This document shows, piece after piece, positions 8,311 through 16,044 of a stretch of 21,966 nt of DNA. A program made the translations under genes and the position numbers. The notes below the pieces were generated by a model. The model saw nothing but the letters and a program-made list of their open reading frames with translations. It had not been told where the DNA came from and searched no databases. Every line of letters starts with the position of its first letter. Positions within the stretch are counted from its first letter, which is position 1. This stretch comes from an uncultured Bacilli bacterium (GTDB lineage: Bacteria > Bacillota_I > Bacilli_A > RF39 > UBA660), in assembly GCA_947584955.1 (NCBI GenBank), contig CANPWS010000003.1:1-21966 (forward strand), in the 5' to 3' direction.

Positions 8311-8352
8311 TAATAGGTGTTCCCAATACCTAAAAAGTCCAACTAAAAATGT
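8311..8352 (-). ncRNA. L13-leader-like ribosomal protein regulatory RNA
   Basis: Between the promoter and rplM the minus strand reads GTACATTTTTAGTTGGAC, then TTTTTAGGT-ATTGGGAAC-ACCTA. The hairpin AGGT/ACCT with a GGGAAC-containing loop, and the GTAC and GGAC elements before it, look like the L13 leader that precedes rplM in many Bacillota and probably binds L13 for feedback control. I recognise the pattern from memory and have not run a covariance model. The leader ends about 50 nt before the rplM ribosome binding site. Confidence 0.6.
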
Positions 8353-8362
8353 ACCGATTATG

Positions 8363-8391
8363 ATTTTACTAAAAAAATACGTTTTTGTCAA
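8363..8391 (-). promoter_or_regulatory. Sigma-A promoter of rplM-rpsI
   Basis: TTGACA (8386-8391), a 17-bp spacer and TAAAAT (8363-8368) on the minus strand. Start expected near 8356, just ahead of the L13-like leader. It lies about 30 nt past the truB stop codon with no terminator between, so truB transcripts may also read into rplM. Confidence 0.8.
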
Positions 8392-8420
8392 TAAATATTA
8401 TATTTTTTATTTAAGTTTTA

Positions 8421-9290
8421 TCAAAATATTTTATATGGTTTAGATTTATTTTTATCTTTATCATACGTCATATATATACCTATTTCTTTATAATCTTTAT
8501 CTAAAACTAAAGCTATATCTGATTTAAAAAATTTATCCAAAATAGCTCCATTTTTTATTTGTTGTAATTTTTGTTCATCATCTACAACTATTTTTTCAAT
8601 ATCTAATACATCCTTAATATCTAAAAATCGATAATTATCATTTTCTATATCAGAAATCGTATATGAATTATTAATATCAAAATTACCTTGTTTAGTACGT
8701 ACTAACTGTTTCATTGTAGCATAACTATTTAATTTTCTTCCAATATCTCTAATTAAACTTCTTATATATGTTCCTTTACTTACTAATACTTTAAAAGAAA
8801 ATTCTAAATAATTACCAACTTTTTCTAAATCAGATAAAAGACTAATTTCAAATACTTCTATTTCTCTTTTTGGAAGTAATACATCTTCATTATTTCTAGC
8901 ATATTGATATAATTTTTTTCCATTTACTTTTACTGATGAATATTTTGGTACTTCTTGAATACTCTTTCCTAAAAATGAACTTAAAACTTCTTCAAGCATT
9001 TCTTTATTAATATATAATTTTTCATCTTTATATAGTACTTTCCCAGTAACATCTAAAGTATCAGTTTCAAAACCTAATATTACTCTAGCAATATATTCTT
9101 TTTTATAAGAAGTTATTAAATCTACAACCTTAAGTGCTTTTCCAAAACAAGTAACTAAAACTCCTGTAGCAATTGGATCTAATGTCCCTGTATGTCCTAT
9201 TTTTCTAGTATTAAATTTTTTACATAAAATATTTACAACATCTCTACTTGTTAAATTTTCTTCTTTATTAACTATTAATATTTTATCCAT
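8421..9290 (-). CDS. truB: tRNA pseudouridine(55) synthase TruB
   Basis: Makes pseudouridine 55 in the T-loop of tRNAs; 289 residues, normal length. The catalytic motif GHTGTLDPIATGVL carries nucleophile Asp38. Further family blocks are KKEYIARVILGFETDTLDVTG, SSVKVNGKKLYQYAR (with the conserved Tyr) and SKGTYIRSLIRDIG. The last 60 residues form a PUA-like tail. The ATG follows the nrnA stop by 6 nt and has no Shine-Dalgarno sequence I can see, so it probably depends on ribosomes that finish nrnA. Confidence 0.96.
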   Translation of the reverse strand: MDKILIVNKEENLTSRDVVNILCKKFNTRKIGHTGTLDPIATGVLVTCFGKALKVVDLITSYKKEYIARVILGFETDTLDVTGKVLYKDEKLYINKEMLEEVLSSFLGKSIQEVPKYSSVKVNGKKLYQYARNNEDVLLPKREIEVFEISLLSDLEKVGNYLEFSFKVLVSKGTYIRSLIRDIGRKLNSYATMKQLVRTKQGNFDINNSYTISDIENDNYRFLDIKDVLDIEKIVVDDEQKLQQIKNGAILDKFFKSDIALVLDKDYKEIGIYMTYDKDKNKSKPYKIF

Positions 9291-9296
9291 AAATTA

Positions 9297-10235
9297 TTAA
9301 ATTTGTTTTTCTATTTCTTTAACTAAATTATTTTTTAATTCTAAAAGACTAAATGTTGTATCAAATCCTGCAGATTCTTTATGTCCTCCACCATTATAAG
9401 ACATTGCTATTTGATTTACATCAACTTTGCCATTACTACGAAGTGAAACTCTAAAACCATCATCTATTTCTCTTGCAAATATTGATACTTCCATTCCTTC
9501 GATATTTCTTCCTATGTCAACAATTCCTTCATGATCTCCATAAGAAGCATTATTTAATTCAAAATCTTTTTTATATAAATATGTAAAAGCAATTTTATTG
9601 TTTTTTATAAGTTCTAATCTTTCAATTGCTATTTTAGTAAGATTAAACTGAGCTAATGTTTTAGTAGATAAAACTTTTTTATATATTTTAGGAATATCAA
9701 TCAATTTTGATACTCTACTTGCAAAATCATAAGTTATACTAGTTACATTAGCATATTGAAATCCTCCAGTATCAGTAAGTATTCCTACCATTAAACACTC
9801 AGCAATCTCTTTGGTTATTTCATATGATAAATTATCAAATATATTGACTAAATATTCAGAACATGCTGGTGAAGTAACAGATATGTAATTATAATCGCCA
9901 AATTTAGTATTTCTAATATGATGATCAATATTTAATGTTTTTTTAGCATGTTCAAAATAGTTTTTATCTTGACCGATTCTATCTACTTTTGAACAATCAA
10001 CAACAATTACTAAATCATAAGAATCTATTTCCGAAGTTTGTTTAATTTTATCATATCCTTTTAAAAAGCTAAAAATCTTAGGGACATCTTCTAAAATTAT
10101 ATCAACGTTTTTATTTATATTTAATAAAGTATTATAAACAGCAAGTGCACTACCGATAGCATCTCCATCAGGACTAAGATGTGAAAGAACTAATATTGTA
10201 TTAGCTTCTTCTATTAATGATTTAATTTTTTTCAC
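9297..10235 (-). CDS. nrnA: Oligoribonuclease/pAp phosphatase NrnA (DHH/DHHA1)
   Basis: Cytoplasmic DHH phosphoesterase of about 312 residues that degrades short RNA oligonucleotides and, in relatives, removes phosphate from pAp. Metal-binding motifs appear in order: SHLSPDGDAIGS (His19, Asp23, Asp25), VVDCSK (Asp80), DHH (104-106), and in the DHHA1 domain the substrate motif GGGHKESAGF. I start at GTG 10235, 6 nt after GAGG in GGTGAGGA; the GTG at 10247 is inside that ribosome binding site. It overlaps rbfA by 14 nt. A gene of this family between rbfA and truB is a common Bacillota arrangement. Confidence 0.93.
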   Translation of the reverse strand: MKKIKSLIEEANTILVLSHLSPDGDAIGSALAVYNTLLNINKNVDIILEDVPKIFSFLKGYDKIKQTSEIDSYDLVIVVDCSKVDRIGQDKNYFEHAKKTLNIDHHIRNTKFGDYNYISVTSPACSEYLVNIFDNLSYEITKEIAECLMVGILTDTGGFQYANVTSITYDFASRVSKLIDIPKIYKKVLSTKTLAQFNLTKIAIERLELIKNNKIAFTYLYKKDFELNNASYGDHEGIVDIGRNIEGMEVSIFAREIDDGFRVSLRSNGKVDVNQIAMSYNGGGHKESAGFDTTFSLLELKNNLVKEIEKQI

Positions 10236-10578
10236 TATTTTCCTCACCTTTTATCTTATCTAAAATATGTTCTATTTTATTTCCATATTCTATTGAATTA
10301 TCATAAATAAATGTAATTTCTGGCATTTTTCTTATCTCAATTCTATCACACAATTCTTTTCTAATAAATCCACTTGCTTTATTTAAAGATGTAAGAATTT
10401 GTTCTTTTTTATTTTCATTATATGTCGTAAAATATACTTTAGCATATGATAAATCACTACTTATACTACTAGAAGTAATAGTAACAAAACTTATATCTGG
10501 ATCTTTTACTTCTTCTTTTATTATTTTTGAAATTTCTTCAGTAAACATATGAGAAAGTCTTTCTAATTTAATACTCAT
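10222..10578 (-). CDS. rbfA: 30S ribosome-binding factor A
   Basis: A 118-residue KH-type cold-shock factor that binds late 30S precursors and helps 16S rRNA 5'-end maturation. It shows RLSHMFTEEISKIIKEEVKDPD, the FVTITSSSISSDLSYAKVYF strand region and IRKMPEITFIYDNSIEYGNK, all standard RbfA blocks. The start at ATG 10578 is fixed by an in-frame TAA two codons upstream. The strong AAAGGAG is unusually far away (32 nt between GGAG and ATG) with a palindrome between; a weaker GTGAT lies 5 nt before the ATG. First gene of the rbfA-nrnA-truB unit. Confidence 0.94.
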   Translation of the reverse strand: MSIKLERLSHMFTEEISKIIKEEVKDPDISFVTITSSSISSDLSYAKVYFTTYNENKKEQILTSLNKASGFIRKELCDRIEIRKMPEITFIYDNSIEYGNKIEHILDKIKGEENSEKN

Positions 10579-10590
10579 AAATTATCACAT

Positions 10591-10606
10591 TAATCTAATT
10601 AGATTA
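10591..10606. repeat. 16-nt perfect palindrome in the rbfA leader
   Basis: TAATCTAATTAGATTA lies between the strong AAAGGAG (10611-10617) and the rbfA ATG. As RNA it could form a 6-bp hairpin with an AATT loop; as DNA it could be an operator. Function unknown. Confidence 0.6.
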
Positions 10607-10626
10607 GATTCTCCTTTCTGTTATTA

Positions 10627-10655
10627 ATTATACTATATCTGTAAATAAATTTAAA
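10627..10655 (-). promoter_or_regulatory. Candidate promoter of rbfA-nrnA-truB
   Basis: TTTAAA (10650-10655), 17 bp, and a perfect TATAAT (10627-10632) on the minus strand. The start would be near 10620, at the rbfA ribosome binding site region. It follows the hairpin behind infB, suggesting that rbfA is a separate transcription unit. Confidence 0.5.
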
Positions 10656-10707
10656 GAAATTTTATTTGCAAAAATATATTTTACAATAAATACTAATATT
10701 ATAAAAG

Positions 10708-10733
10708 CTGTTAATACTTTATATTATTAACAG
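10708..10733 (-). terminator. Hairpin terminator behind infB
   Basis: A perfect 9-bp stem, CTGTTAATA with TATTAACAG, has an 8-nt loop and is followed on the minus strand by CTTTTATAAT. The T-run is short, so termination may be partial and some transcripts may continue into rbfA. Confidence 0.55.
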
Positions 10734-10761
10734 TCTTTAAATTAAATATATTATTATCTAT

Positions 10762-12885
10762 TTATTTTTTTATTTCCACCATTTCATAAGCTTCAATGAC
10801 ATCGCCTTCTTTAATATCATTAAACTCTTCAATAGTTATTCCACATTCTAATCCTTGTTTTACTTCTTTTACTTGATCTTTTTCTCTAGCTATGGAATTA
10901 ATTTTTCCATCATATACAACAATACCATCTCTAATTAATCTAGCATTTGCTTCTCTTTTTATTACACCACTAGTAACATAGCTACCTGCAATTGTACCAA
11001 CTTTGGAAAATTTAAATATTTTTCTTACTTCAGCTTCGCCTAAAATATTTTCCGTATATTCTGGTTCTAACTTACCTCTCATGGCACTTTCCATTTCTTC
11101 AACAACTTTGTAAATAATGTTATATAATCTTATATCTATGCCTTTTTCTTTGGCTAATTCTAATATTTTATTATTAGGCCTAATATTAAATCCTATTATA
11201 ATAGCATTAGAAGCCTCAGCTAATACTATATCACTTTCTGTTACTGTTCCTATTCCACTTCTAATAACATTTATTCTTATTCCTTCAACATCTAATTTTA
11301 ATAAAGAATTTTTTACTGCTTCTTCGCTTCCTTTAACATCAGCTTTTAAAACAATATTAATTTCTTTTTCTCCTTCACTTATTCTATTAAATAAATCATC
11401 AAGTGAAACAACTGAAGATTTGGTATTAGCTTTTTGTTTTGCGTTTATTTTTCGCTCTTCAGCAATAGATCTTGCTTTCTTTTCATTTTCAAAAACCATA
11501 AATTTATCACCTGCTGATGGACTATCAGAAAGTCCCGTTATGGTAACAGGCATTGAAGGACTAGCCTCAACTAAGTTTTCTCCTAAATCATTTTTTAATG
11601 TTCTAATTTTACCTGCATTATTTCCAACAACAATAGCATCTCCTAATCTTAATGTACCATTTTGAATAAGTATTGTACTTACAACTCCAGAATTTTTATC
11701 CATCTTTGACTCGATTACTGTACCACTAGCATAACGATTAGGATTTGCTTTTAATTCTAATAATTCACTTAATAGTAGTAATCTTTCTAATAATTCATCA
11801 ATACCTTCACCTGTTTTTGCAGAAATATTTACAAACATTATATCTCCGCCCCACTCTTCAGGTACAAGTCCATAATTAGACATTTCTGTAAGAACTCGTT
11901 CAGGATTTGCTCCAGGCTTATCTATTTTATTTACAGCAACAATTATTGGAACATTTGCTGCCTTAGCGTGATCAATAGCTTCTTTTGTTTGAGGCATAAC
12001 ACCATCATCTGCTGCAACAATTATAATTACTATGTCAGTAATACTAGCCCCTCTTGCACGCATCTCTGTAAATGCCTCATGACCTGGTGTATCAATAAAG
12101 GTGATTAATTTCCCATTATAATTTATTTGATAAGCACCTATATGTTGAGTTATTCCTCCAGCTTCTCCATCAGCAACATGGCTTTTTCTAATTGTATCTA
12201 AAAGTGTAGTTTTTCCATGATCTACATGACCCATAATTGTTACAACTGGAGGTCTTTCAATCAAATCTTCATCTTTATCAATGATTTCCAATCCTTCAAA
12301 GAAAGTTTCATCTCTTGTTGAGTCTTTCTTTAATACTTTATTATAATCATTAGCAATTATTTCTGCTGTATCAAAATCAATACTAGCATTAATAGAAAGC
12401 ATCATCCCAAGTGACATTAATTTTTTTATAATTTCTGTAGGAGATACTCCTAAAATATTAGCAAACTGACTAACATTCATTCCATCAGAGTATAAAATAA
12501 TGTTATCTTCTTCAATAGATAAATTTGATTTCAATTTTTCTTTATGTTTATACATTTCTTTTCTTTTTTCGTTGTAATCAGACTTATTATTATCATTTTG
12601 ATTAGAATATTTATTTTTTTTCTTTGGTGCTTGTTTCATTTCTTTTTTAGTTTCATATCTAATATCTTCATATTCTAATAAATCATTGGAATCTTCCTCT
12701 AAATCATAAGAATCTTCTTCAATATTTTCTTCTATAGAATCGATTTCATTATCTAGTAAAATAATCATTTCATCATCTAATATATCATCTTCTTTTGACG
12801 CATTAATGTTTAATTTACTACATAAATCAATTATTTCTTTGATAGTTTTACCAACATCATTTGCATATTCAGATACACTCATCAT
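10762..12885 (-). CDS. infB: Translation initiation factor IF-2
   Basis: GTPase that brings initiator fMet-tRNA to the 30S subunit and promotes subunit joining; 707 residues. Order: a first IF2_N-like module (about 3-45), a charged, disordered linker, a second IF2_N module (NVSQFANILGVSPTEIIKKL), then the G domain with G1 GHVDHGKTTL (about 219), G3 DTPGHEAF, G4 NKID and G5 SAKTG, followed by domains II, III and IV ending in the initiator-binding C2 region. I start at ATG 12885, after a perfect GGAGGTGAT; an ATG at 12900 overlaps the ylxR stop but is part of that site. The basic and acidic linker is short, as in other low-GC Bacillota. Confidence 0.97.
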   Translation of the reverse strand: MMSVSEYANDVGKTIKEIIDLCSKLNINASKEDDILDDEMIILLDNEIDSIEENIEEDSYDLEEDSNDLLEYEDIRYETKKEMKQAPKKKNKYSNQNDNNKSDYNEKRKEMYKHKEKLKSNLSIEEDNIILYSDGMNVSQFANILGVSPTEIIKKLMSLGMMLSINASIDFDTAEIIANDYNKVLKKDSTRDETFFEGLEIIDKDEDLIERPPVVTIMGHVDHGKTTLLDTIRKSHVADGEAGGITQHIGAYQINYNGKLITFIDTPGHEAFTEMRARGASITDIVIIIVAADDGVMPQTKEAIDHAKAANVPIIVAVNKIDKPGANPERVLTEMSNYGLVPEEWGGDIMFVNISAKTGEGIDELLERLLLLSELLELKANPNRYASGTVIESKMDKNSGVVSTILIQNGTLRLGDAIVVGNNAGKIRTLKNDLGENLVEASPSMPVTITGLSDSPSAGDKFMVFENEKKARSIAEERKINAKQKANTKSSVVSLDDLFNRISEGEKEINIVLKADVKGSEEAVKNSLLKLDVEGIRINVIRSGIGTVTESDIVLAEASNAIIIGFNIRPNNKILELAKEKGIDIRLYNIIYKVVEEMESAMRGKLEPEYTENILGEAEVRKIFKFSKVGTIAGSYVTSGVIKREANARLIRDGIVVYDGKINSIAREKDQVKEVKQGLECGITIEEFNDIKEGDVIEAYEMVEIKK

Positions 12886-12899
12886 AGGTATCACCTCCA

Positions 12900-13160
12900 T
12901 TAATTTTCAATTATATTTTTCAACTCTTCATATACACAATCAGGAATAATACATTCTAAATGATGTTCCAAAGCTTTAGTTTTTATAGCTTTTTCTAAAA
13001 TACTTTTATCTTTCTTAATATATGCTCCTCGTCCATTACTTTTTCCTGTAATATCTACAAAAACTTCTCCATTATTTTTAACTACTCTAATTAATTCTTT
13101 TTTTGGTAATTTTTCTTTAGATATTACACAAGTCCTAAGGGGAATTTTTTTATTTTTCAT
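12900..13160 (-). CDS. ylxR: YlxR/RnpM, RNA-binding modulator of RNase P
   Basis: Small 86-residue protein of the YlxR (DUF448) family. It has the core RTCVISKEKLPKKELIRVV, the VDITGK strand and NGRGAYI, all signatures of this fold, whose basic patch binds RNA. In B. subtilis it has been described as RnpM, a binder and modulator of RNase P. The ATG is 5 nt after AGGA, within the last codons of nusA (11-nt overlap). It is directly followed by infB; the ylxQ gene that normally lies between them in B. subtilis is absent here. Confidence 0.93.
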   Translation of the reverse strand: MKNKKIPLRTCVISKEKLPKKELIRVVKNNGEVFVDITGKSNGRGAYIKKDKSILEKAIKTKALEHHLECIIPDCVYEELKNIIEN

Positions 13161-14226
13161 TTATTCCTAATTCTTCTAAATTAACTTCATTTCTTCCTTT
13201 AACATCTAAATTATAATGAGTTAACCTTGAAGCTAATCTAACATTTTGACCTTTCTTACCAATTGCTAAGGATAAGTTTTCACCATCTGCTATTACTAAT
13301 GCTTCTTTCTTTTTATCATTAGGAATAATAACTGTTAAATCCTTAGCGGGACTTAAAGCATTTTTAATAAATTTTATTGGATCTTTATCATATAATACAA
13401 CATCAATTTTTTCTCCTGAAAGTCCTAATAATATTCTTTCAATTCTTGTACCTTTTTCTCCTATTATTGCACCTATTGGTTCTATATTATCATATTCTGT
13501 ATAAACTGCTATTTTACTTCTACTTCCAGCTTCTCTTGCAACAGAATATAACATAACTGTTCCATCAGATAATTCAGGAATTTCAGCTTCAAGTAATCTT
13601 TTTAAATATCCATAATGACTTCTTGATAAAAGGATAAATGGTCCTTTAGGCCCTATTTCTAATTTCGAAACATATACTTTTACAGATGATCCCATTTCTA
13701 GCTTTTCACCAGGAATTATTTCATCTTTTGGAAGTATTCCATGACTTCTTCCTAAATTTACATAATAATTATGTTGATCTTCTCTTTCTAAAATTCCCAC
13801 TAAAAGTTCATCTTTTTTATCTTTAAATTCTTCATTTACGCTTGCCTTTTCTGCTTCTTTAATTCTTTGTACAACAACTTGTTTACATGTACCTGCAGCT
13901 ACTCTTCCAAATTCTTTTGAAGGAACAAGTCTTTCCTCAATTGTTTCTCCTATTTCAATTTCAGGAACTATTTTTTTTGCCTCTTCTAATGAAATTTCTG
14001 TTTTATCATTATTAACTACTTCTACTACATTTTTAAATTTAAATGTTTTAATATCCCCTGTATCAGGATTAATTTCTACTCTAACGTTTGCAAAACCTTC
14101 ATTTTTTTTATAAGCTGCGGCCAAACCTTGTTCCATTGCTTCAACAACTATTTGTCTATCAATGCCTTTTTCTGCAACAATATGATTTAATGCTGCTAAA
14201 AACTCTTTTACTTGTTTTGAATTCAT
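13150..14226 (-). CDS. nusA: Transcription termination/antitermination factor NusA
   Basis: RNA polymerase-associated factor controlling pausing, termination and rRNA antitermination; 358 residues, the short Gram-positive form lacking C-terminal acidic repeats. Order: NusA N-domain (1-125; IVVEAMEQGLAAAYKK), S1 domain (about 135-200; VGILEREDQHNYYVNLG), KH1 (about 210-280; AREAGSRSKIAVY, IGEKGTRIERI) and KH2 (about 290-350; ALVIADGENLSLAIGKKGQN). GAGGGT lies about 11 nt before the ATG and overlaps the last codons of rimP. It should act on the boxA leader of the rrn operon at the left end. Confidence 0.96.
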   Translation of the reverse strand: MNSKQVKEFLAALNHIVAEKGIDRQIVVEAMEQGLAAAYKKNEGFANVRVEINPDTGDIKTFKFKNVVEVVNNDKTEISLEEAKKIVPEIEIGETIEERLVPSKEFGRVAAGTCKQVVVQRIKEAEKASVNEEFKDKKDELLVGILEREDQHNYYVNLGRSHGILPKDEIIPGEKLEMGSSVKVYVSKLEIGPKGPFILLSRSHYGYLKRLLEAEIPELSDGTVMLYSVAREAGSRSKIAVYTEYDNIEPIGAIIGEKGTRIERILLGLSGEKIDVVLYDKDPIKFIKNALSPAKDLTVIIPNDKKKEALVIADGENLSLAIGKKGQNVRLASRLTHYNLDVKGRNEVNLEELGINEK

Positions 14227-14235
14227 TTTAATCTT

Positions 14236-14481
14236 TTACCCTCTTTCTTTTGAAGAAATATCTAATATATAACTTTCTTTAATAATATCTTCAGAATCTA
14301 ATAAAGGACTAATTACATTAGTTACTTCTACACATTTATCAACATCTACACCATCATTACTATCAATAATAATTCTTAAAAAATTATTATTTCCTTCTTT
14401 TTCATAAATAATACTGTCAATATTTACTCCAAGATCTAAAACTTTTTTTTCGATAATTGCTCTTACTTTATCTTCAATCAC
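14236..14481 (-). CDS. rimP: Ribosome maturation factor RimP, N-terminal domain only
   Basis: Factor for 30S subunit maturation. Only the N-terminal alpha/beta domain is present (81 residues versus about 150 in most bacteria): LGVNIDSIIYEKEGNNNFLRIIID, DVDKCVEVTNVISPLLD and YILDISSKERG. Other RimP proteins continue after the matching YxLEVSSPG with an SH3-like C-terminal domain; here the frame stops at SSKERG and nusA begins 9 nt later, with no remnant in any frame. The start is GTG 14481 after GGAGGAG. Clean operon spacing suggests a real, shortened gene rather than a sequencing error. Confidence 0.85.
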   Translation of the reverse strand: MIEDKVRAIIEKKVLDLGVNIDSIIYEKEGNNNFLRIIIDSNDGVDVDKCVEVTNVISPLLDSEDIIKESYILDISSKERG

Positions 14482-14500
14482 TTATAACTCCTCCAATATT

Positions 14501-14526
14501 AAAGAGTGGATTTTATGCCACTCTTT
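14501..14526 (-). promoter_or_regulatory. Hairpin in the rimP-nusA leader
   Basis: A perfect 9-bp stem, AAAGAGTGG with CCACTCTTT, has an 8-nt loop and ends only 6 nt before the GGAGGAG of rimP. The following TTTAATATT is weakly U-rich, so it could be an attenuator or protect the ribosome binding site. The arm GAAAGAGTGG also occurs in the rrn leader (minus strand, about 4-13). Confidence 0.5.
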
Positions 14527-14543
14527 CCTTTCAAGATAAACTA

Positions 14544-14572
14544 ATTATATCATAATATGTTATTTAAAACAA
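14544..14572 (-). promoter_or_regulatory. Promoter of rimP-nusA-ylxR-infB
   Basis: TTGTTT (14567-14572), 17 bp, then TATAAT (14544-14549) with an upstream TG, giving TGATATAAT. Start near 14537, leaving a leader of about 55 nt that holds the hairpin. Confidence 0.65.
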
Positions 14573-14680
14573 TAATTTTTTTAATTTTTATGTTAAAAAC
14601 TATTTGTAGTAAGTTTTTAATTTTTAATAAAAATAAATAATATAAGACTTTTAAAATAATAACTATAAACTATCAAATAA

Positions 14681-14713
14681 ATAAGAATATTATATTAAAT
14701 ACAATATTCTTAT
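14681..14713 (-). terminator. Terminator behind the WG-repeat-like gene
   Basis: A perfect 11-bp AT-rich stem, ATAAGAATATT with AATATTCTTAT, 11-nt loop, followed on the minus strand by TTATTTG. The stem is weak and the T-run broken. Confidence 0.5.
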
Positions 14714-14729
14714 CTATTAATATATATAG

Positions 14730-15965
14730 CTAGTCTAACTTTTTAAGTTCATGTGTTTGTAAATCATAATTATACTGATAACGCATATTATCATAAGGCT
14801 GACCTGAAAGAAGAATATTAATTATATTTCCTTCTTTTGTTATACTTACTCCTTCAGTAATTTGTGAATAAAATTGATCGCCTAATTTAGAAACTTCTAT
14901 TTTATCACTTGTTAATTCATTTCCTTCATAATTGATAAATGAAAAATATCCATTTTCATAAACAAACATTGTGTTATTATCTAATAAATATAATCTATCA
15001 AAGCCTTTATCTAAAACTTTTTTAGAAGTATTAATATCAAATAAATACCATTTACCATTTTCCTTAGCTTTAAAATATTTATTATTATATATATCAAAGC
15101 TAGGACTATCAGTATAAATAGTTGCTGTTCTATCAAATAATCTAACATCTTCATATGTATTTTCTACTATTACTTTATCAGAAGATAAACTTTCTATTCC
15201 ATATTTTCCGTTTTTATTTGTTACTATTAAATTATATGATGAATAATCTGGTCTAGAATAACTTGAAGAAACTAATAACTCACGATCTTTTAAGTTTTTA
15301 ATTGTATTTCCTTCTAAGTCAACTATTAAATTTTTATCTTTATTTAAATAATTAAATAAATACAAATAACCTTCATTATTACCACCAACATTAACGTCAT
15401 CATTAAATCTAATTACAGAACTTAAATTATTATATTCGTTATAAATTATATTTTTTTCTGGATTTATTAATACTAACTTCTTTATAACTCTATTTTTATA
15501 ATCATTATCATTTATAAATCCATCTACAATTAGATATGTCCCACCTATTTTATCTACATTAGAACCAATATGACATTGAGAACCATCTTCTTCACCACCA
15601 TATTCACCTAAACATATTGCACATTTTTCAGATTCACAATTATATCTACTTACTTCTTTATCATTATAATAAAAAGCTAAATCTTTATTAATTCTTTTTA
15701 CAAGATAAGTTGTATTTTCTGATATTACTGTTCCTTCTTGTTTATTTAAACTACTTCCTAGGTATCTATCATCACCATTTTTTATATTATTTGATACTTC
15801 CTGATTATTATTAGTATCATTGTTATCATTATTTTCTTTATTGCCATTTTTACCTTTTATTAAATAAAGTCCTATTATCATTAATATTATTAATAAAATT
15901 ATTATTATAATAATTCCAATCTTATTACTAGTATTAGTATTATTATTAGTATTATTTTCTTCCAT
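14730..15965 (-). CDS. Membrane-anchored WG-repeat-like protein, unknown function
   Basis: 411 residues; function not recognised. An Asn/Thr-rich N-terminal tail of 14 residues precedes one transmembrane segment (about 15-36), then an Asn/Asp-rich linker (37-65) and a large probably extracytoplasmic domain. The domain holds imperfect repeats in the style of WG/KWG beta-repeats: TNKNGKYGIESLSSDKVIVENTY (split here as TNKNGKYGIE and KVIVENTY), KENGKWYLFD and YENGYFSFINYEGNEL. Four cysteines lie at 110, 115, 118 and 131, possibly a metal site or disulfides. AAGGAG lies 8 nt before the ATG. No functional partner is evident among its neighbours. WG-like assignment is by eye and moderate. Confidence 0.7.
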   Translation of the reverse strand: MEENNTNNNTNTSNKIGIIIIIILLIILMIIGLYLIKGKNGNKENNDNNDTNNNQEVSNNIKNGDDRYLGSSLNKQEGTVISENTTYLVKRINKDLAFYYNDKEVSRYNCESEKCAICLGEYGGEEDGSQCHIGSNVDKIGGTYLIVDGFINDNDYKNRVIKKLVLINPEKNIIYNEYNNLSSVIRFNDDVNVGGNNEGYLYLFNYLNKDKNLIVDLEGNTIKNLKDRELLVSSSYSRPDYSSYNLIVTNKNGKYGIESLSSDKVIVENTYEDVRLFDRTATIYTDSPSFDIYNNKYFKAKENGKWYLFDINTSKKVLDKGFDRLYLLDNNTMFVYENGYFSFINYEGNELTSDKIEVSKLGDQFYSQITEGVSITKEGNIINILLSGQPYDNMRYQYNYDLQTHELKKLD

Positions 15966-16044
15966 ATTTTTTACTCCTTTTCTTTTTGTAATAATTTTTG
16001 CGATTTTTACTTTATTTATTTTCTATTAAATATCACCTCTTTTT

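Noticed and set aside
11117..11665. 182-codon open frame antisense to infB
   Set aside because: Lies wholly within highly conserved IF-2 domains; no ribosome binding site and no recognisable protein features.
15966..16044. Gene start after GAGGTGAT near 16035 (minus strand)
   Set aside because: Every frame following this Shine-Dalgarno-like motif stops within a few codons; it may be a chance motif or remnant.
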